DNA from: Hevea brasiliensis
Taxonomy: Eukaryota; Streptophyta; Magnoliopsida; Malpighiales; Euphorbiaceae
Assembly: GCF_030052815.1 (NCBI RefSeq)
Contig: NC_079510.1
Location: 9,929,375 to 9,993,374 of the forward strand
DNA length: 64,000 nt
Direction of reading: 5' to 3'
The position numbers were made by a program, and so were the translations under genes. Shown piece after piece: positions 22,519 to 35,321 of the stretch. Below the pieces are notes generated by a model. That model ran no database searches and was not told the DNA's origin. It worked only from the letters and a program-made list of their open reading frames with translations. Each line of letters starts with the position of its first letter. The stretch's first letter is position 1.

Positions 22519-22862
22519 GGCTCCGTTTGTTTCATAGAAAAAAATTTGTATATGAAAAATATTTTTTGAAAAAATATTTTTCATGAAAATATTTTTTATT
22601 GTTTGATTGTAATATTAAATTAATGATGTGCATTTATTTCATATATGTGTAAGCGTGTTCACATTTTAATAAGATTATAAAATTTAGAAAACGAAAAATG
22701 ACTTCCTCTTTTGAAAATGAAAGTCATTTTCCTTAAAAAAGACTTAATTTTTTCTTTGACAAAAGAAATATTTTCTGTTGATCAATTTTTCTAAGCGCTC
22801 CAAACTCAAAAAAATGCAGAAAATATTTTTTAAAAAAATATTTTCTGTGAAATTAATGGAGC
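22519..22862. mobile_element. MITE, 'CTCCGTTTGTTTC' family (hAT-like?), complete copy
   Basis: Ends are GGCTCCGTTTGTTTCATAG and its imperfect inverse TTTCTGTGAAATTAATGGAGC. The interior holds AT-rich sub-palindromes (AAAATATTTTTT) and AAGTCATTTTCC. Related copies lie at 26250, 28640, 59092, 59400 and 63791. I could not see a clean target duplication, so the superfamily is uncertain. Confidence 0.65.
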
Positions 22863-24810
22863 ATAAAATTACTCAAATTTTTAATTAAGATAAGAATGCC
22901 CAAGGGTCTAGATGGTACTCACATATTGAAATGGCCTGTCGGCCAATTCATGTGGGCAATTGCTAGCGTCATAATTTAATTTTAATAAGTTTTGGGCTAA
23001 GGTTAATTTAAATAATTTTGTTAATTAATTCTATTTTATTAATTAAATTAGATAGCCTACATTAATTAGAAGTAAGATGATATAGATAATTGTGTTAATT
23101 ATTTGGGAGTGGGAAATTAAAAAGTAGCAAAACAGAAGAAGAAGATATGGAGTAACTACTGCGAACATGCAAATGTGAGAACTGAGAATCTAAAATTTTC
23201 TTGAGGAGCTTATAAAAGGAAGACGAGCAAACGTGGTGTTTACAACCAATAATCCGACCAATCAACCAACTAACAATTTTACCAATCAAACGATTAAGCA
23301 TCACAACAATTCAACTCAAACACAAATTGTTCAATTATCTTGTCAATTTCAGTTTCACATTATTTTCCTTTAAAGCATTTCAATTCTAAACATTGTATTT
23401 CCTTTTCGATGCTTATTACAAAAAAACAATAAAAAGTCCATTTGCATTCATGTACATACAAGCGTTTTATGTTTCCTGCAATTTATTTTGCATTAAGCTG
23501 AAAAATGGCAAAGTTGCATCCAAAGTAACCGTGCCCCATCATTTGATTTTTTTAGAAATCAATTTTTAGCGCACCTTCAGTTGATATGATATGTCCACAA
23601 ATTCAAACCATTGGTTAGCCAATTGTTTTTTAAGCAAACAAAAACTTTCAATTTGAACATAAAACAATGGATTAAATTCATGTTGATAGTGTGTTGCAAA
23701 TTAAAGGAGAACAAGAACAAAAATATGAAGAGAAAATTGATAAACAAAAGACAGGAATAATTCAAAAGGAAGAGAGCACTTCAATTACTTATATCTTACA
23801 TGTTTAGTATGCAGGAGTGATTCCAGGAAATTTTTCTTTGAGGAGCTAATATTACATGTAAAATTAATTTGAAAAATAGTTAATTACACTATTTTTTAAA
23901 TGTTTTGAAGGATCAATATTATATATATAACAATAAATTATAGTTAAGCTAAAAAAATTTAAATTTATTAAATTTATAATGAGAAATAAAACATTTTAAT
24001 ATTTCATATTATCTATATCATGATAAAACAATAAAAATTATTTTAAAGTAAATAATTAAAATAAAATAAATTCCTCCCTCCGCCTTCAACTGTAAATATA
24101 TATTATGAATTATAAAAAAAAATATAAATATTTTGATGGTTGTAGAATTTATGTAATTGAATTAGATGATAAATCTTTATAAATATCCACATAATTATAT
24201 TATTTACAATAGATTTTAGTTTCTTAGACCTTTTTGTAGAGTTGTTAAAATGAATTTGGACATTTTATTTTATGTATTTGGGCTTTGATATGCATCTTTT
24301 TTTTTTGGATATGCATCTTAATTTGTATTTTTTTTATCTTAGTTTTTATTATATTATAATAAATTAATTAATAATTATAATATATTTTCTACTACAATAA
24401 TAACAAAAAATATACATTTTTCTATAATACTTAATATAAAAAAATTAAAAAGAAAAGAAAATAGAAACCAAAGATTTTTTCTTAATTTTTTAATTAATAA
24501 TCGTGTAAAATTACCATTGATAGATGCCATGAAAACAACTACTACTATTATTATTATTATTATTATTATTACATAAAAAAAATAAAACAAGTGTTTAGAA
24601 CCTAAATAAGGATTAAAATTAATTATTTAATGAATGTAATTATAGTAAAATAATTATGATTTGGAAGATGTGCTGTAAAACTATATATAACATGTAGTTA
24701 AAAGAGATAATAAAATGACAATTAAATTTATCTAAAAATTCTTATGGGCTCTTATTTTATACTATATAATTAATTAAAATTTCTCTAAATTAGTTATTAA
24801 TAAAAATAAA
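22863..24810. other. AT-rich intergenic DNA with a possible LTR/leader relic at 23095-23850
   Basis: No gene is recognised. Bases 23200-23400 have a promoter look: CTTATAAAAGGAAGACG at about 23210, a cytosine- and adenine-rich leader, then AATAAA-like sites. An open stretch at about 23690-23800 (lysine/glutamate-rich) resembles nothing known. Bases 23850-24810 are very AT-rich with a (TTA)n tract at 24541-24571. Confidence 0.35.
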
Positions 24811-25231
24811 GAAAATTTATAATTTGGTCCCTGAATTTTATCTTATATTATATTTTAGTCTCTTGATTTTGAGAAATTAATTATTTAGTCTCAATATTTT
24901 ATACTATATTACACTTTAATCCTTAAATTTTTAAAAAATTAATTATTTAGTCCCTGAATTTTGTACTATATCACACTTTAATCCTTATAATTTTAATATA
25001 TAAAATAATTTAGTCTTTCTATTAATGAATGAAATTATTATAAATATTATAATTATAGGACTAAATTATTCTACATGTTAAAATTAAAGGGAATAAATAA
25101 TTAATTTCTAAAAATTTAGGAATTAAAGTTTAATATAGTGTAAAATTTAGAAACTAAATAATTAATTTTTTAAAATTTAAAAATTAAAATATAATATAGG
25201 GTAAAATTTAAAGACCAAATTGTAAATTCCC
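24811..25231. mobile_element. Fold-back MITE with ~200 bp terminal inverted repeats (Mutator-type), copy 1
   Basis: Almost the whole element is a palindrome: the left end GAAAATTTATAATTTGGTCC pairs with the right end GACCAAATTGTAAATTCCC. Repeated words ATTAATTATTTAGT and TATTATATTTTAGT mark degenerate internal repeats. The target duplication is not convincing here, but the sibling at 25432 has a perfect 9 bp one. Confidence 0.7.
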
Positions 25232-25431
25232 TTAAAAAATCATAATTCTAAACCTATAGGGAAATTTTATCCATATGAAATACAATACTACAAATAAATC
25301 TTAATCCTAAAGATAAAATGAAATATTAATATAAAATATTAATATATTGTAAATTATTATTTAGTATTTATATATAATTACAAATATAATATACAAACAA
25401 GATACCATGCTTTAAAAATTAATAAAAATAA

Positions 25432-25841
25432 GGGAAATTTGTAATTTGATTTTGCACCAACACTTTAGTTCCTGAATTTTAAAAAAGTAATTATTTAGTT
25501 TTTAAATTTTATATTATATTATACTTTAGTCTTGAATTTTGAGAAATTAATTATTTAATACTTAAATTTTATACTATATCATATTTTAATTTTTATAATT
25601 GAAATGTATAAAACAATTTAATTATTTTGTTAACGGATAAAATTGTTATAAATATTAAAATTACAGGGAGTAAATTATTTTATGTCTTAAAATTAAAGGA
25701 ATTAAATAATTAATTTTTTAAAATTCAAAAAATAAAAGTATAATATAGTGCAAAACTCGCGAACTCAATAATTAATTTTTCGAAATTTTAGATTAAAATG
25801 TAGCATTGGGAAAAATTCAAGGATCAAACTGTAAATTACCC
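25432..25841. mobile_element. Fold-back MITE, Mutator-type, copy 2 with 9 bp target duplication
   Basis: Left end GGGAAATTTGTAATTTGAT and right end ATCAAACTGTAAATTACCC are inverted repeats. TAAAAATAA directly precedes (25423-25431) and follows (25842-25850) the element, a perfect 9 bp duplication typical of Mutator-like elements. It has no coding capacity. Confidence 0.8.
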
Positions 25842-26249
25842 TAAAAATAAATAAACAAAGCCGCCAGCCCACACTGAATGGGATTTTTTGGGTCCATAAG
25901 CCCATTTCTTCATAAAATTAAAATCTGAAGTTGCCCATCGTCAACTTTTTTTCATTATCTAAAAATGAAATCTTCGACAATGTTTTTATTTTGATAAAAA
26001 TAAAACAATATTTTCCTTCAATTATAATAAAAAAGTTTTTTTATTTTTATAAAATGTAACTTGTGTTTATTTTAATTTAAATGTTGAGAGTCAACTGTAT
26101 CTATATAACTCAAATATTTATATATGTCAACTAGTTTGATGCTATAATAAATAATAATTAAATAAAAAAACTCCATTTTACAATTTGTTTTATGATATGA
26201 TAATTGATTTGAATTTTTTTTATATTTAAGATTTAATTATATTTATTAA

Positions 26250-26563
26250 GGTTCCATTTGTTTTACTGAAAATATTTTTTGTATTTTCTAGGATTTAGGG
26301 CACTTAAAAAAATTGATTAACGAAAAATATTTTCCTGATCAAAGAGAAAATTAAATCATTTTTAAAGAAAATTGTTTCCATTTTTTAAAAAAGTAAGTTA
26401 TTTTCTATTTTCTATACTTTGATAGTCATAATAAAATGTGAAAACACTTATACATATATGAAATAACAAGTATCATTAATTTAACATTTTAACTAAATAA
26501 TGAAAAATATAATATTTTATAGAAAATATTTTCTTATATAAGTTATTTTAATGAAATCTAAAT
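26250..26563. mobile_element. MITE, 'CTCCGTTTGTTTC' family, inverted copy
   Basis: It begins GTTCCATTTGTTTTACTGAA, equal to the complement of the right end of the 22519 copy, and shares AAATTGATTAACGAAAAATA and the GTGAAAACACTTATACATAT core in reverse orientation. The right end is degraded. Confidence 0.55.
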
Positions 26564-26689
26564 TTGCAAATTTCTAAATTATCCTTTTTGAAATTAATTA
26601 ACTTTATGTGATTCAATTATTTATAATTTATAAAAATAGTAAATTATTGTTAAAAAAAAATTAGGAATACTTCAAATAACCATATGATA

Positions 26690-26875
26690 TTCATAAGGAT
26701 TAGTTTGTTTAATAAAACTCTAATCGGTACTCCATTAGATCGAGAGTTCAAGTCTTAGTTAATCATCCCACTTGATAGGCGATACATAACTCCATTATAA
26801 TGTCTCATTAAGTTTGATGGCATGCCTTGATGATCACCTAAACTTTTACTATTTTACCCAAAAAAAAAAAAAAAA
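26690..26875 (+). mobile_element. Possible tRNA-derived SINE
   Basis: A B-box-like GAGAGTTCAAGTCTTAG lies about 40 bases after a loose A-box (TTAGTTTGTTTAATAAAACT), and the unit ends in an uninterrupted run of about 17 A at 26859-26875. The size (~185 bp) fits a plant SINE. No clear target duplication was found. Confidence 0.35.
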
Positions 26876-28639
26876 ACCCTTTTTGGTTAAAAAAGGAATA
26901 CAATATGATTTTTTTTTTTTTACTTGTATATTTAGATGCTAGTAATATTTATTAGATTTGGAGTGTAATTTGTTATGTTTTGTCAAACAAATTGCTCCCT
27001 TTTTTTTTGTGTGGAATATACAAAAAGTAAATGGAATATGAGACCCTCCATTTCCAAGTTTTTATATTATCATCCCTTGTTGTTTCCTGGAGGAACAGAA
27101 TACCTTATTTAGAGAAAACTTGTCTCCAAGAATGGATCTCATGATCTCTATCAAGAAATAAGATAACCTACATAAATAGAATCATATCTACAAAAGATAT
27201 AGATTTGTAAGTGCGAATCTTTTTCTTTTTTTAATAATGGATAATTCATTAACAAGCCAAAACAACAACAATACACAAATTATGATTTAAATGAACCAAT
27301 CAGAGAGTAATTTAATTATGAATTAGCATAATTCGATTCAAACTCGAAAGTTGATTGAATTGATTTAATATGAAAATTTGGTTTATTTTTAGTAATTCAA
27401 TCTTATTTAATTTTTTTATTTTAAAAATTTAATATGCTTAATTCAATTCAATTTTTTGAAAAGAAAAAACCGATAAAATTAAAATGAATTTTATTTTTTT
27501 ATTAATTATTAAGTCTCAAATTAGAGATAAAAAAATAAAAAATATAATTAAAATTGTGTATAAAATGAATCCAAAATAAATTTAAAAAAAGCTCAAGATA
27601 AAGCTCAATCAATGAATCAAACCGAACTAGTTTGATTCAAATTTCTCCTTAATTCAGTTTCGTTTGCTAAAAATTTCGATTTATCTGCTTCATTTCAATT
27701 TGGTTTCCTTCCTAATTCAGTTTGGTTTAATCTGTTAAAAATTTTTTATATATTTAGTTTTTAGATCAAATTAAATCAAACCTTGGTTAAATTTAGGTCT
27801 CTCTATTTCCCTGTTATGAGATTTATAACTTCAATGATGAGAAAGTGAAAATGTTAGAACACTAACTTTCATCGTGTAGCAATAATTATCTCAATAGTCT
27901 AACCTGACTTAATTCAGTGACTAAAAATATATCATTTATTTGACAAGTGATAAGTTTTAATTCTCGCTCTCTCAATTTCCCTTTCACTACTACTAATAAT
28001 ATATATATGGTAATAATATTTGTAGTTTCATATATTCAAACAATTCTTTAATGGGTGAATTGTTGACGCTGGCTGAGAGTCATTATCAATGTTGAGAAAG
28101 TACATATATCTCTATAAAATGAACCCAAAGAAGGGAGAAAAATGTGAGAAGTGTTTTGTTTGGTAGCAAAATTTTTCTAGAGATTGATAAGAAGCTGTTG
28201 TCTAATCCTCGTGATTGACTGACCAGGCAAAGAGGAAACTAATAGTAAGCCAAAGATTCTATAGAAGGAGTCACCAATCATGCATTGCATTGAAAAAGTC
28301 TTATTTTTTGATTTTGGACTCATTCAAGCCGAAAAGATGGAGAAAATTTTAGTCTTGGTCTTTGCCTAACAAAATCACTATCCATATATATACCAGTCAA
28401 AGCCTAAGGAAGCTTCAACATTCCAACATATTTAATTACCAAAATAGCTATCCTATTTATTTTTAACAATTATTGAGTGCTCTCCATGCATTGCATGTGC
28501 ATAATCACTTCCATTTATCATTATCATTCAATAAATTTACATTTATCATAAAGTTAGGTTCACTTCCATAACTATTTTCCTTTTATAAATTAAAAAAATC
28601 AGTACTTTTAAAAAAAAAAAATTATTGACTCTTATTACA
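26876..28639. other. AT-rich intergenic DNA; degenerate inverted-repeat element near 27240-27790
   Basis: No gene is seen. Bases 27340-27790 contain repeated motifs of the AACCGAA / TTCGGTTTG type (for example CAAACCGAACTAG and CAGTTTGGTTTAATC), typical of old plant MITEs that read 'TCGGTTCGGTTT'. Bases 28030-28520 are less AT-rich and look unique, but show no ORF or splice pattern that I can support. Confidence 0.4.
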
Positions 28640-28905
28640 TTTACTTCATAAAAAATAATTTATATAGAGAAAATATTTTTCAAAAAAAATATTTTTTAAA
28701 AAAATATTTTTTATGAAAATATTTTTTATTATTTAGTTTTAATGTTAAGATTAATGATATGTATTTATATCATATATGTATATATATAGGTATTTTTACA
28801 TTTCAATAAAATTATTAAAATTTAGAAAATATAAAATGAATTCATATTTTAAAAATAGGAAGTCACCTTCTTTAAAAATAACTTATTTTCTTTTGATTTA
28901 TTAAT
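28640..28905. mobile_element. MITE, 'CTCCGTTTGTTTC' family, partial
   Basis: It shares AAAATATTTTTCA, the ATTATTTAGTTTTAATGTTAAG core and GAAGTCACCTTC with the 22519 copy. The right terminus is missing. Confidence 0.5.
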
Positions 28906-31900
28906 TTAAATTTTGTCCATATTTTTTTATTTATTTTAAACTCAATTTTAAGTATATTTTCTATTTTTAATTCTAATTTAAATCTTAATAGTAATTAATT
29001 AAAAAATAAATTATATAAGGACGAAATTGTGGATTTTAACATGCTTTAGAAATTATTTTGTAAAGTACCCTTTTTTTTTAATAAAAGAAATTTTATCCCA
29101 CAGTGAAAGAAAATTACTGGGCTGAGGATGCAATGAGTTGACATATGAGGCCCATATTAATGACTAACTAAAACATTATTACTAAAAATATTTTTTTTCC
29201 CAATTATTTAATTAATGGTAATAAGAGGAATCAAACAATAATGCCAACAATCATTCAAGCAGCTTCCAAGTATCCGACCTAAATTTAATCAATTTTTTAT
29301 TATATTTTAATATTTCCTTTTTTCAATTTTCAAAAATTGCATGACTGAAAAGGACCCGTTAAAATCCTATTTGGCAATAGCTAGGGTAGAGTAGCTTCCC
29401 TATGTGTGTAGAGCCCTTTTTTTATATTTTAATTTTTTTTATTTAAAAACAAATTATCAAATTTAATCCTTATAAAGTAAATAATATATCAATATTATTT
29501 TTATTTTTATTTATTAATATATAAAAAATAACTATTAACTAAAATTAATAATTAAACAATTATTGAGAATATTTCAAAATTATTTATCTTAAATATACAA
29601 AGTTAATATAGAAGATTATGCTCTTAAAATATTCAAAGGAAAGATTTAATTTTTATGTATAAATGGATGTGTAGTTTTTGTTGGATTAATATTTTTATTA
29701 AAATTAAAAGAAAATTTAATAAAAAAATTCTAATTTTTCTATGATGAATTTAAATAGATAAAGTCTGTATGAGAATCAGCACATAAAAATAAGAATAAAT
29801 TTCTGTATTTATAAAATTTTGAAGGTGTTTTTACAAAAAAGAAAAGATTCTGAATTATAATATAAGGCCCATAAGATCTTTAAATTTTAATTCAGTGAAA
29901 AGGATTGTAGTTTAATATTTTTTATTAAGTGAATTAAAAATAAATTTGTATAATAAATAAAAAAATATATATTATAATAAACTTTAACTTAATCTCTAAG
30001 TCGGCAAAAGCTGGAGTAGCTTCCTTACCTTGATTAACCATTGAAAACATTTATATACATTTGTCCAATGGAATGTATGCAAAATGCAAACAGGGCAAAA
30101 AAGGAAAAGGATTAGCCAATGCCAGAGCCGACATAGATAAAGCAGGCCATGCTGACGTGTCATGGAATCCAAAACTCTAGAATATAATATTAATTAATTA
30201 ATTAATTAATGTTAAAGAGGCAAGAATAGGGAAATAGAATAAACAAAAGGAACCATCGACAAAGTGACAAGAATGAAGCATCTTTTGGGTGTTGTGTACA
30301 ATATATAATAATTATAATATGATCTAATGGCACTGAATCATAGGCTATGTTAATGTGAAAACGTGGTGTCTACCACACCCAATGTGAACTCTCAAAAAGA
30401 GGGTTTCCTGCCACGTCCCCACTAATAAAGGTGCTATGCTTGGGTTTTGCTTTTCCTTTAGGATGCTGCCCTGTATCTTCTTCCATGGCCATAATCAACC
30501 CAAATTATAATATAGACTCAATGGCTGGGTTCAGGATAGCAACGGCCGAATTTTTTAGATAATATATAATTAAATTTAAAATAAATTTAAATTTAAAAAA
30601 TAATATATATGATAAATTTAAATTTTATATATTAAGTAGTGTTATTTAAATTTATTTATATAAATATTTAATTAAATATAAAATATTTATATATTTTATT
30701 TGACTTAAAGTATAATTTAAATATTTTATAAATTATTAAAATTTTAAAATATAAATTATTAATAAAAAATAATTTTTACGTAAATTATTATTAAAATATA
30801 TAAAATTAAATGAATTCAAATATTTTTCAGATAATAATAATTTAAGATGAATTCAGATAGATAATAATAAATTTAATTAAATTTATAATAGGTTTAAATT
30901 TTAAAAATATTAATCAAATTTAAATAAAATTAAGTGATTTTTAAGTATATTCTACTCATTATCATCCCAAACTGAATTTAATAACCGAAGATTATATTAT
31001 TTATGTAATAAATTAAAATTTGGGTATTCACTTTATTAATTTTTACTAAAAAAATATCATATAAACACGATATATAATATTTTTTTATTCATAAAAATAT
31101 TTTTTTAATGAAATTGTATATACGCCAGAGTATATTAAATATATGCTTTGAAACAATTTCACGTCATTGTTTCAATTGCTGTTGAAAGAGTATTTTTTTG
31201 GAAATTTTTAAATTCAATATATTTTAATTATAAAAAATGTTAAATAGTAAAAAAAATTTTGAATTTTTTTAATAATTTTAAATCAATTTTTAAGTTGGGC
31301 CATTTCATAAGGGTAATGGTGAGCAATTTTGCTTATAATTTAAAAATTAAATTGAATTAAATCAATTAGGTCTATTTTCAAGTTTTAATTTTTTTAAAAA
31401 AGATTTGATATTTTATTTTTAATATTTTGTTTAATATATTTTTTTTTATAACACAGTTTCATAATGGGTCGTACATCAATTGAACGATTTCCAAGGATTT
31501 GGTCAATTGGTGGCTCAACCTCTTTCTCATTTCTTGACTCTTTCAATGCCTAAAGCGAAGCCATTTCGTGTCCAATTTGAACAACTTATGCTTAGGTCAT
31601 AGCAGACTTGTTTTCTTTTCTTTTCTTTTTCCTCCAACTTCTTCATGTGTAGGCTATTTCTGTTTTAGACCATATATAATCCCATCACCTTCCTTTTCTT
31701 TTTTTTTTAAATAAATTACTTTATAATTAGACTCCAAAAATTTTTATTAAATTGTATATGAACATTTTTTTTTAATATTCATAAAATATGTGAATTTCAT
31801 GGGAGATAAATTTTAAATTAAAAAAATATTAATTTATTCTGAAATTTTATATTTATTGAATACTTGAGAATTTCTAATTTTACTTTTAAAATCTAAGTCA

Positions 31901-32289
31901 AATTCCTTTTTTATGTTAAATTAATTTACATACCCATCAATATACTAATGAAATTTTGTTTAGGGGTGTTAGAATCGTAAAATAGTGAGATCTAAATTTT
32001 GAATATCAGTCAAAACTAATTATAAAAAAGAAAATATTTCAATGCAAATATTATTAAGAATGGGAGAATTTGATGTGAAATAATAAAAATTAAAAACTTT
32101 AATAATTAAAAGAATAAATTATTCTTGTCAATCAATTATAAATATAATTTTTTTTAAATGGAGAAATTTTTATTATCAATAAATAAAAAATGAAAAATTT
32201 AAGGATTTTAGAAAGTATTTTCATTTATTTTATATTTACCAAATTGTTAGGATTATCACAATTTGTCTACAAAATCAATAAGCTTTGTT

Positions 32290-32329
<40 letters not shown>

Positions 32330-35321
32330 GTGGCATCACCACTGATTGCTCGACAGATTAAACCACTTTTGTTGAACCTTTTTCCAAGTTTGCGGAAAGA
32401 ATAGTCAAAGGATAATCAAACCATCTATGTTTATCAAACATCTATGCCACGTAAGCTTTTGGGAAAACCACATACATAAACTTATCGTTATATTTCGCAG
32501 TTTTATTACACTTTGTTCCATTTGAGGAGATGTTTAAATTTTTTTTTTAAATATTAATTTTTTTTATTAATTTTACTTCTATTTTTTATTATTTTTCATG
32601 CATTTATTTTTTAATTATTATTTTTTATTTTAATTAAATATAATGATATTTTAATTAATAGTATTTTTTATAAAAATAAAATTATTTAATAATTTCTTAA
32701 ATTGTTTTCTAAAATTTAGAAAAAAAAACACTTAAAATGTGACGGAGGATAAATCAATAGTTCAATTAATAAATTAATAGTTTAATAGTGAGTTATTAAA
32801 AATTAATTAAATTTAATATCTAATAATATAAATGAATAAATATAATCAATTAATTAATTAATTAAATTTTAACTATTTAAAATAAGTTAAGTTATATTTA
32901 CATAAATTTTAAAAGTATTTTTAAATTTTTATATAAAAGTATTAAGTTATATAATGAATAAAAAAATTTTATAAATATATAATTTTTTATTAATATTTAT
33001 AAAATATTAAATATATATTAAAAAATATATTAAAATAAAAAAATTATCAAATTACTTCAATTGATTTTAATTTTAGAAATTTTTTATAAAACTTTTAGTT
33101 CAACTCTCAATATTAATGCTTAAAAAAATTTTATTAAATAAATGAATTGATCAGAAACTGAATTACGATTTATTAGTTTAATTGCTAGATCACACGAAAT
33201 TATTTTTTTAAATAATTAATTATAAATTTAAATTAATTTAAAAATTAATTATATTTTAATAATAATTATATTAATATTATTTAAAATATTGGTGTGATAT
33301 TAATAAATTTTTAATTTAATAATATTAAAATCTTTTTAAAATTATAAAATCTTAAATTTAAGTAATAATTATATAAAAAAGTGGACATGACATTTTAAAT
33401 GATTAATTTTTTTAATCTATGAATAAAGTAATTTCACACTTTGAAAAAGTAAAGAAAATACATCATATCTATCTCAGTTTCAAAAGCTAACACAATGAGG
33501 AGAGGTTTATCACTCTTTCTTACCTCAAATTCGGATAAAATAAAATAAAACTATTTTTCAATCAATCAGGATTAATGACATGACATAACACGAGTAAATA
33601 TTAGCTGTATTATCTTCGTGATCTAAACTTTCAAAACACAACAATAATTGTGGTTGGGGTGGCAAAATGTGATTGATTGCTCGACTGACTCTGATACGCT
33701 TGTCAAAAATTTAGCCCGAATAGTTTTTTATTTTTTCTTATGTGAGAATAACTTTAAAAAAAAATTAATAGAACTATAGAATTATTGGCGTTAAAATTAT
33801 ATAATTATTAATAATTTTAATTTTAATATATAAAAATAATATGATGATTTATTTTTTGATTAATTATTTTATATTTTATTTTTATTATTTTTTACTTTTT
33901 AAAAAAATTTATAATAAAAATAATTAAAATCTATTTATATAATATATATATATATAATAAATATAAATACATAAATATATATAATTAATATATATTAATA
34001 AATTATAAATTATTTCATAATAATGATTATTTATTATAATATTAAAAAAATAATTATTAAATAACTTATAATTAACATATAATAAAAAATATAATGTGAC
34101 AATACTATAAAAAGAGAATATACTTGATAATAATATGAAAAAGAATGTCACTTGTTAATATTTTAAAAATATATATCTGTTTTATATAGATAAATAAATT
34201 TATTATTAAAATATTAATATTATGTAATTATATAAATCAAAATATTGCAAAAAAAAAACTTTGCACCTTAAGTAATGAAAAGATAAATTATTATTTAGTG
34301 TCTCGTTAAAATTAGTGAATTAATTTTTATATTTTTACTATTTTTAATTTTATTGACTATTATCAATTTAACCATTAGTCAAGTAATTAAAGGTGATCAG
34401 ATAAAAATATTAATAATAATAATAATAATAATTTAGAGATAAAAAATATTTATAACAATAAAAACTCAATTATGAAAGTGTTTATCATTAAAAAAAATTT
34501 GAGAAAAATAAACGAAGAGATAAAGTGTATAACGGAATCAAAATTTTAAAATACAAATATCAAATTATTAATTTACTATAAAATATAAATTAAATAAGAA
34601 TTTTTCTATAATAAAAACACAAAATCACATCATACTTTTCCCTAAGTTTTTTCAAAGAAGAATTTTATTATGATATGAAAGAAAGTGATAATATAGACAA
34701 ATGAGAAGGGCAATTTGATCCGTTCCGTTTGACCGCTCTCAAAGTTTTACCCACGTATCTAACACTTTGAACCAAAACTTTTGAAAATGATTTCTGCAAT
34801 CAATGAAATAAAAAACACTGTAGGATTCTTTTTTTTATGAAAAAAAATCTCTTTAAATTTTGAAAAAATACTTTCTATTTGAAAATTAGAAAGTCATTTT
34901 GCTCAATACTTGCTTAACTATCATTTGTCCTTTTTTGAGCATACTTAGACTTTTGGATTACTTAGACTTGTATCTTTGGTTTTTTTTTTTTTTCATTTAG
35001 TTTTTCACAATAAATTTAATTATTTTTAATTAATTTTTAATGTCATACTAACTAATAAAAAATACTTTTTTTAAAAAAAAAAAAATTTTGAAAACAAATT
35101 ATTTTATGAGAAATAAACGGAAATTTAATTGTAATTTGATTGATTTTGAATTAGTAAAAACATCATTAGGTTTCAATATTTTTCAGGTTGAAAATCCACT
35201 TTTGCGTGATAATTAAATTAAAATTTCACTCATTCTATTATTTATGGATTGTTTTCTAGTTATTTAATTTTTTAATTAAGAGATTGGTAGAATAGAGATT
35301 CCAATTTAAATTTGCCACATA
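28906..35321. other. 6.4 kb of very AT-rich intergenic DNA without recognisable genes
   Basis: I see no coding region here; the ORF at 34151-33924 is low-complexity AT. Points of note: (TTAA)n at 30190-30210; a less AT-rich patch at 30340-30480 with ACGTGG (30363) and GCCACGT (30410) near an ATAAAGG box, possibly regulatory; (AAT)n at 32294-32330; (AAT)n at about 34411-34431; two weakly similar segments sharing TGATTGCTCGAC at 32344 and 33679; and a partial MITE-like piece at about 34810-35110. Confidence 0.45.
32294..32330. repeat. (AAT)n microsatellite
   Basis: About twelve uninterrupted AAT units. Confidence 0.9.

Noticed and set aside
24375..24590. 71-codon minus-strand ORF with an Ile/Val run
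   Set aside because: The run is translated from the (TTA)n microsatellite at 24541-24571.
33924..34151. 75-codon minus-strand ORF rich in Tyr, Ile, Asn
   Set aside because: Low-complexity product of an AT-rich stretch, no motif.
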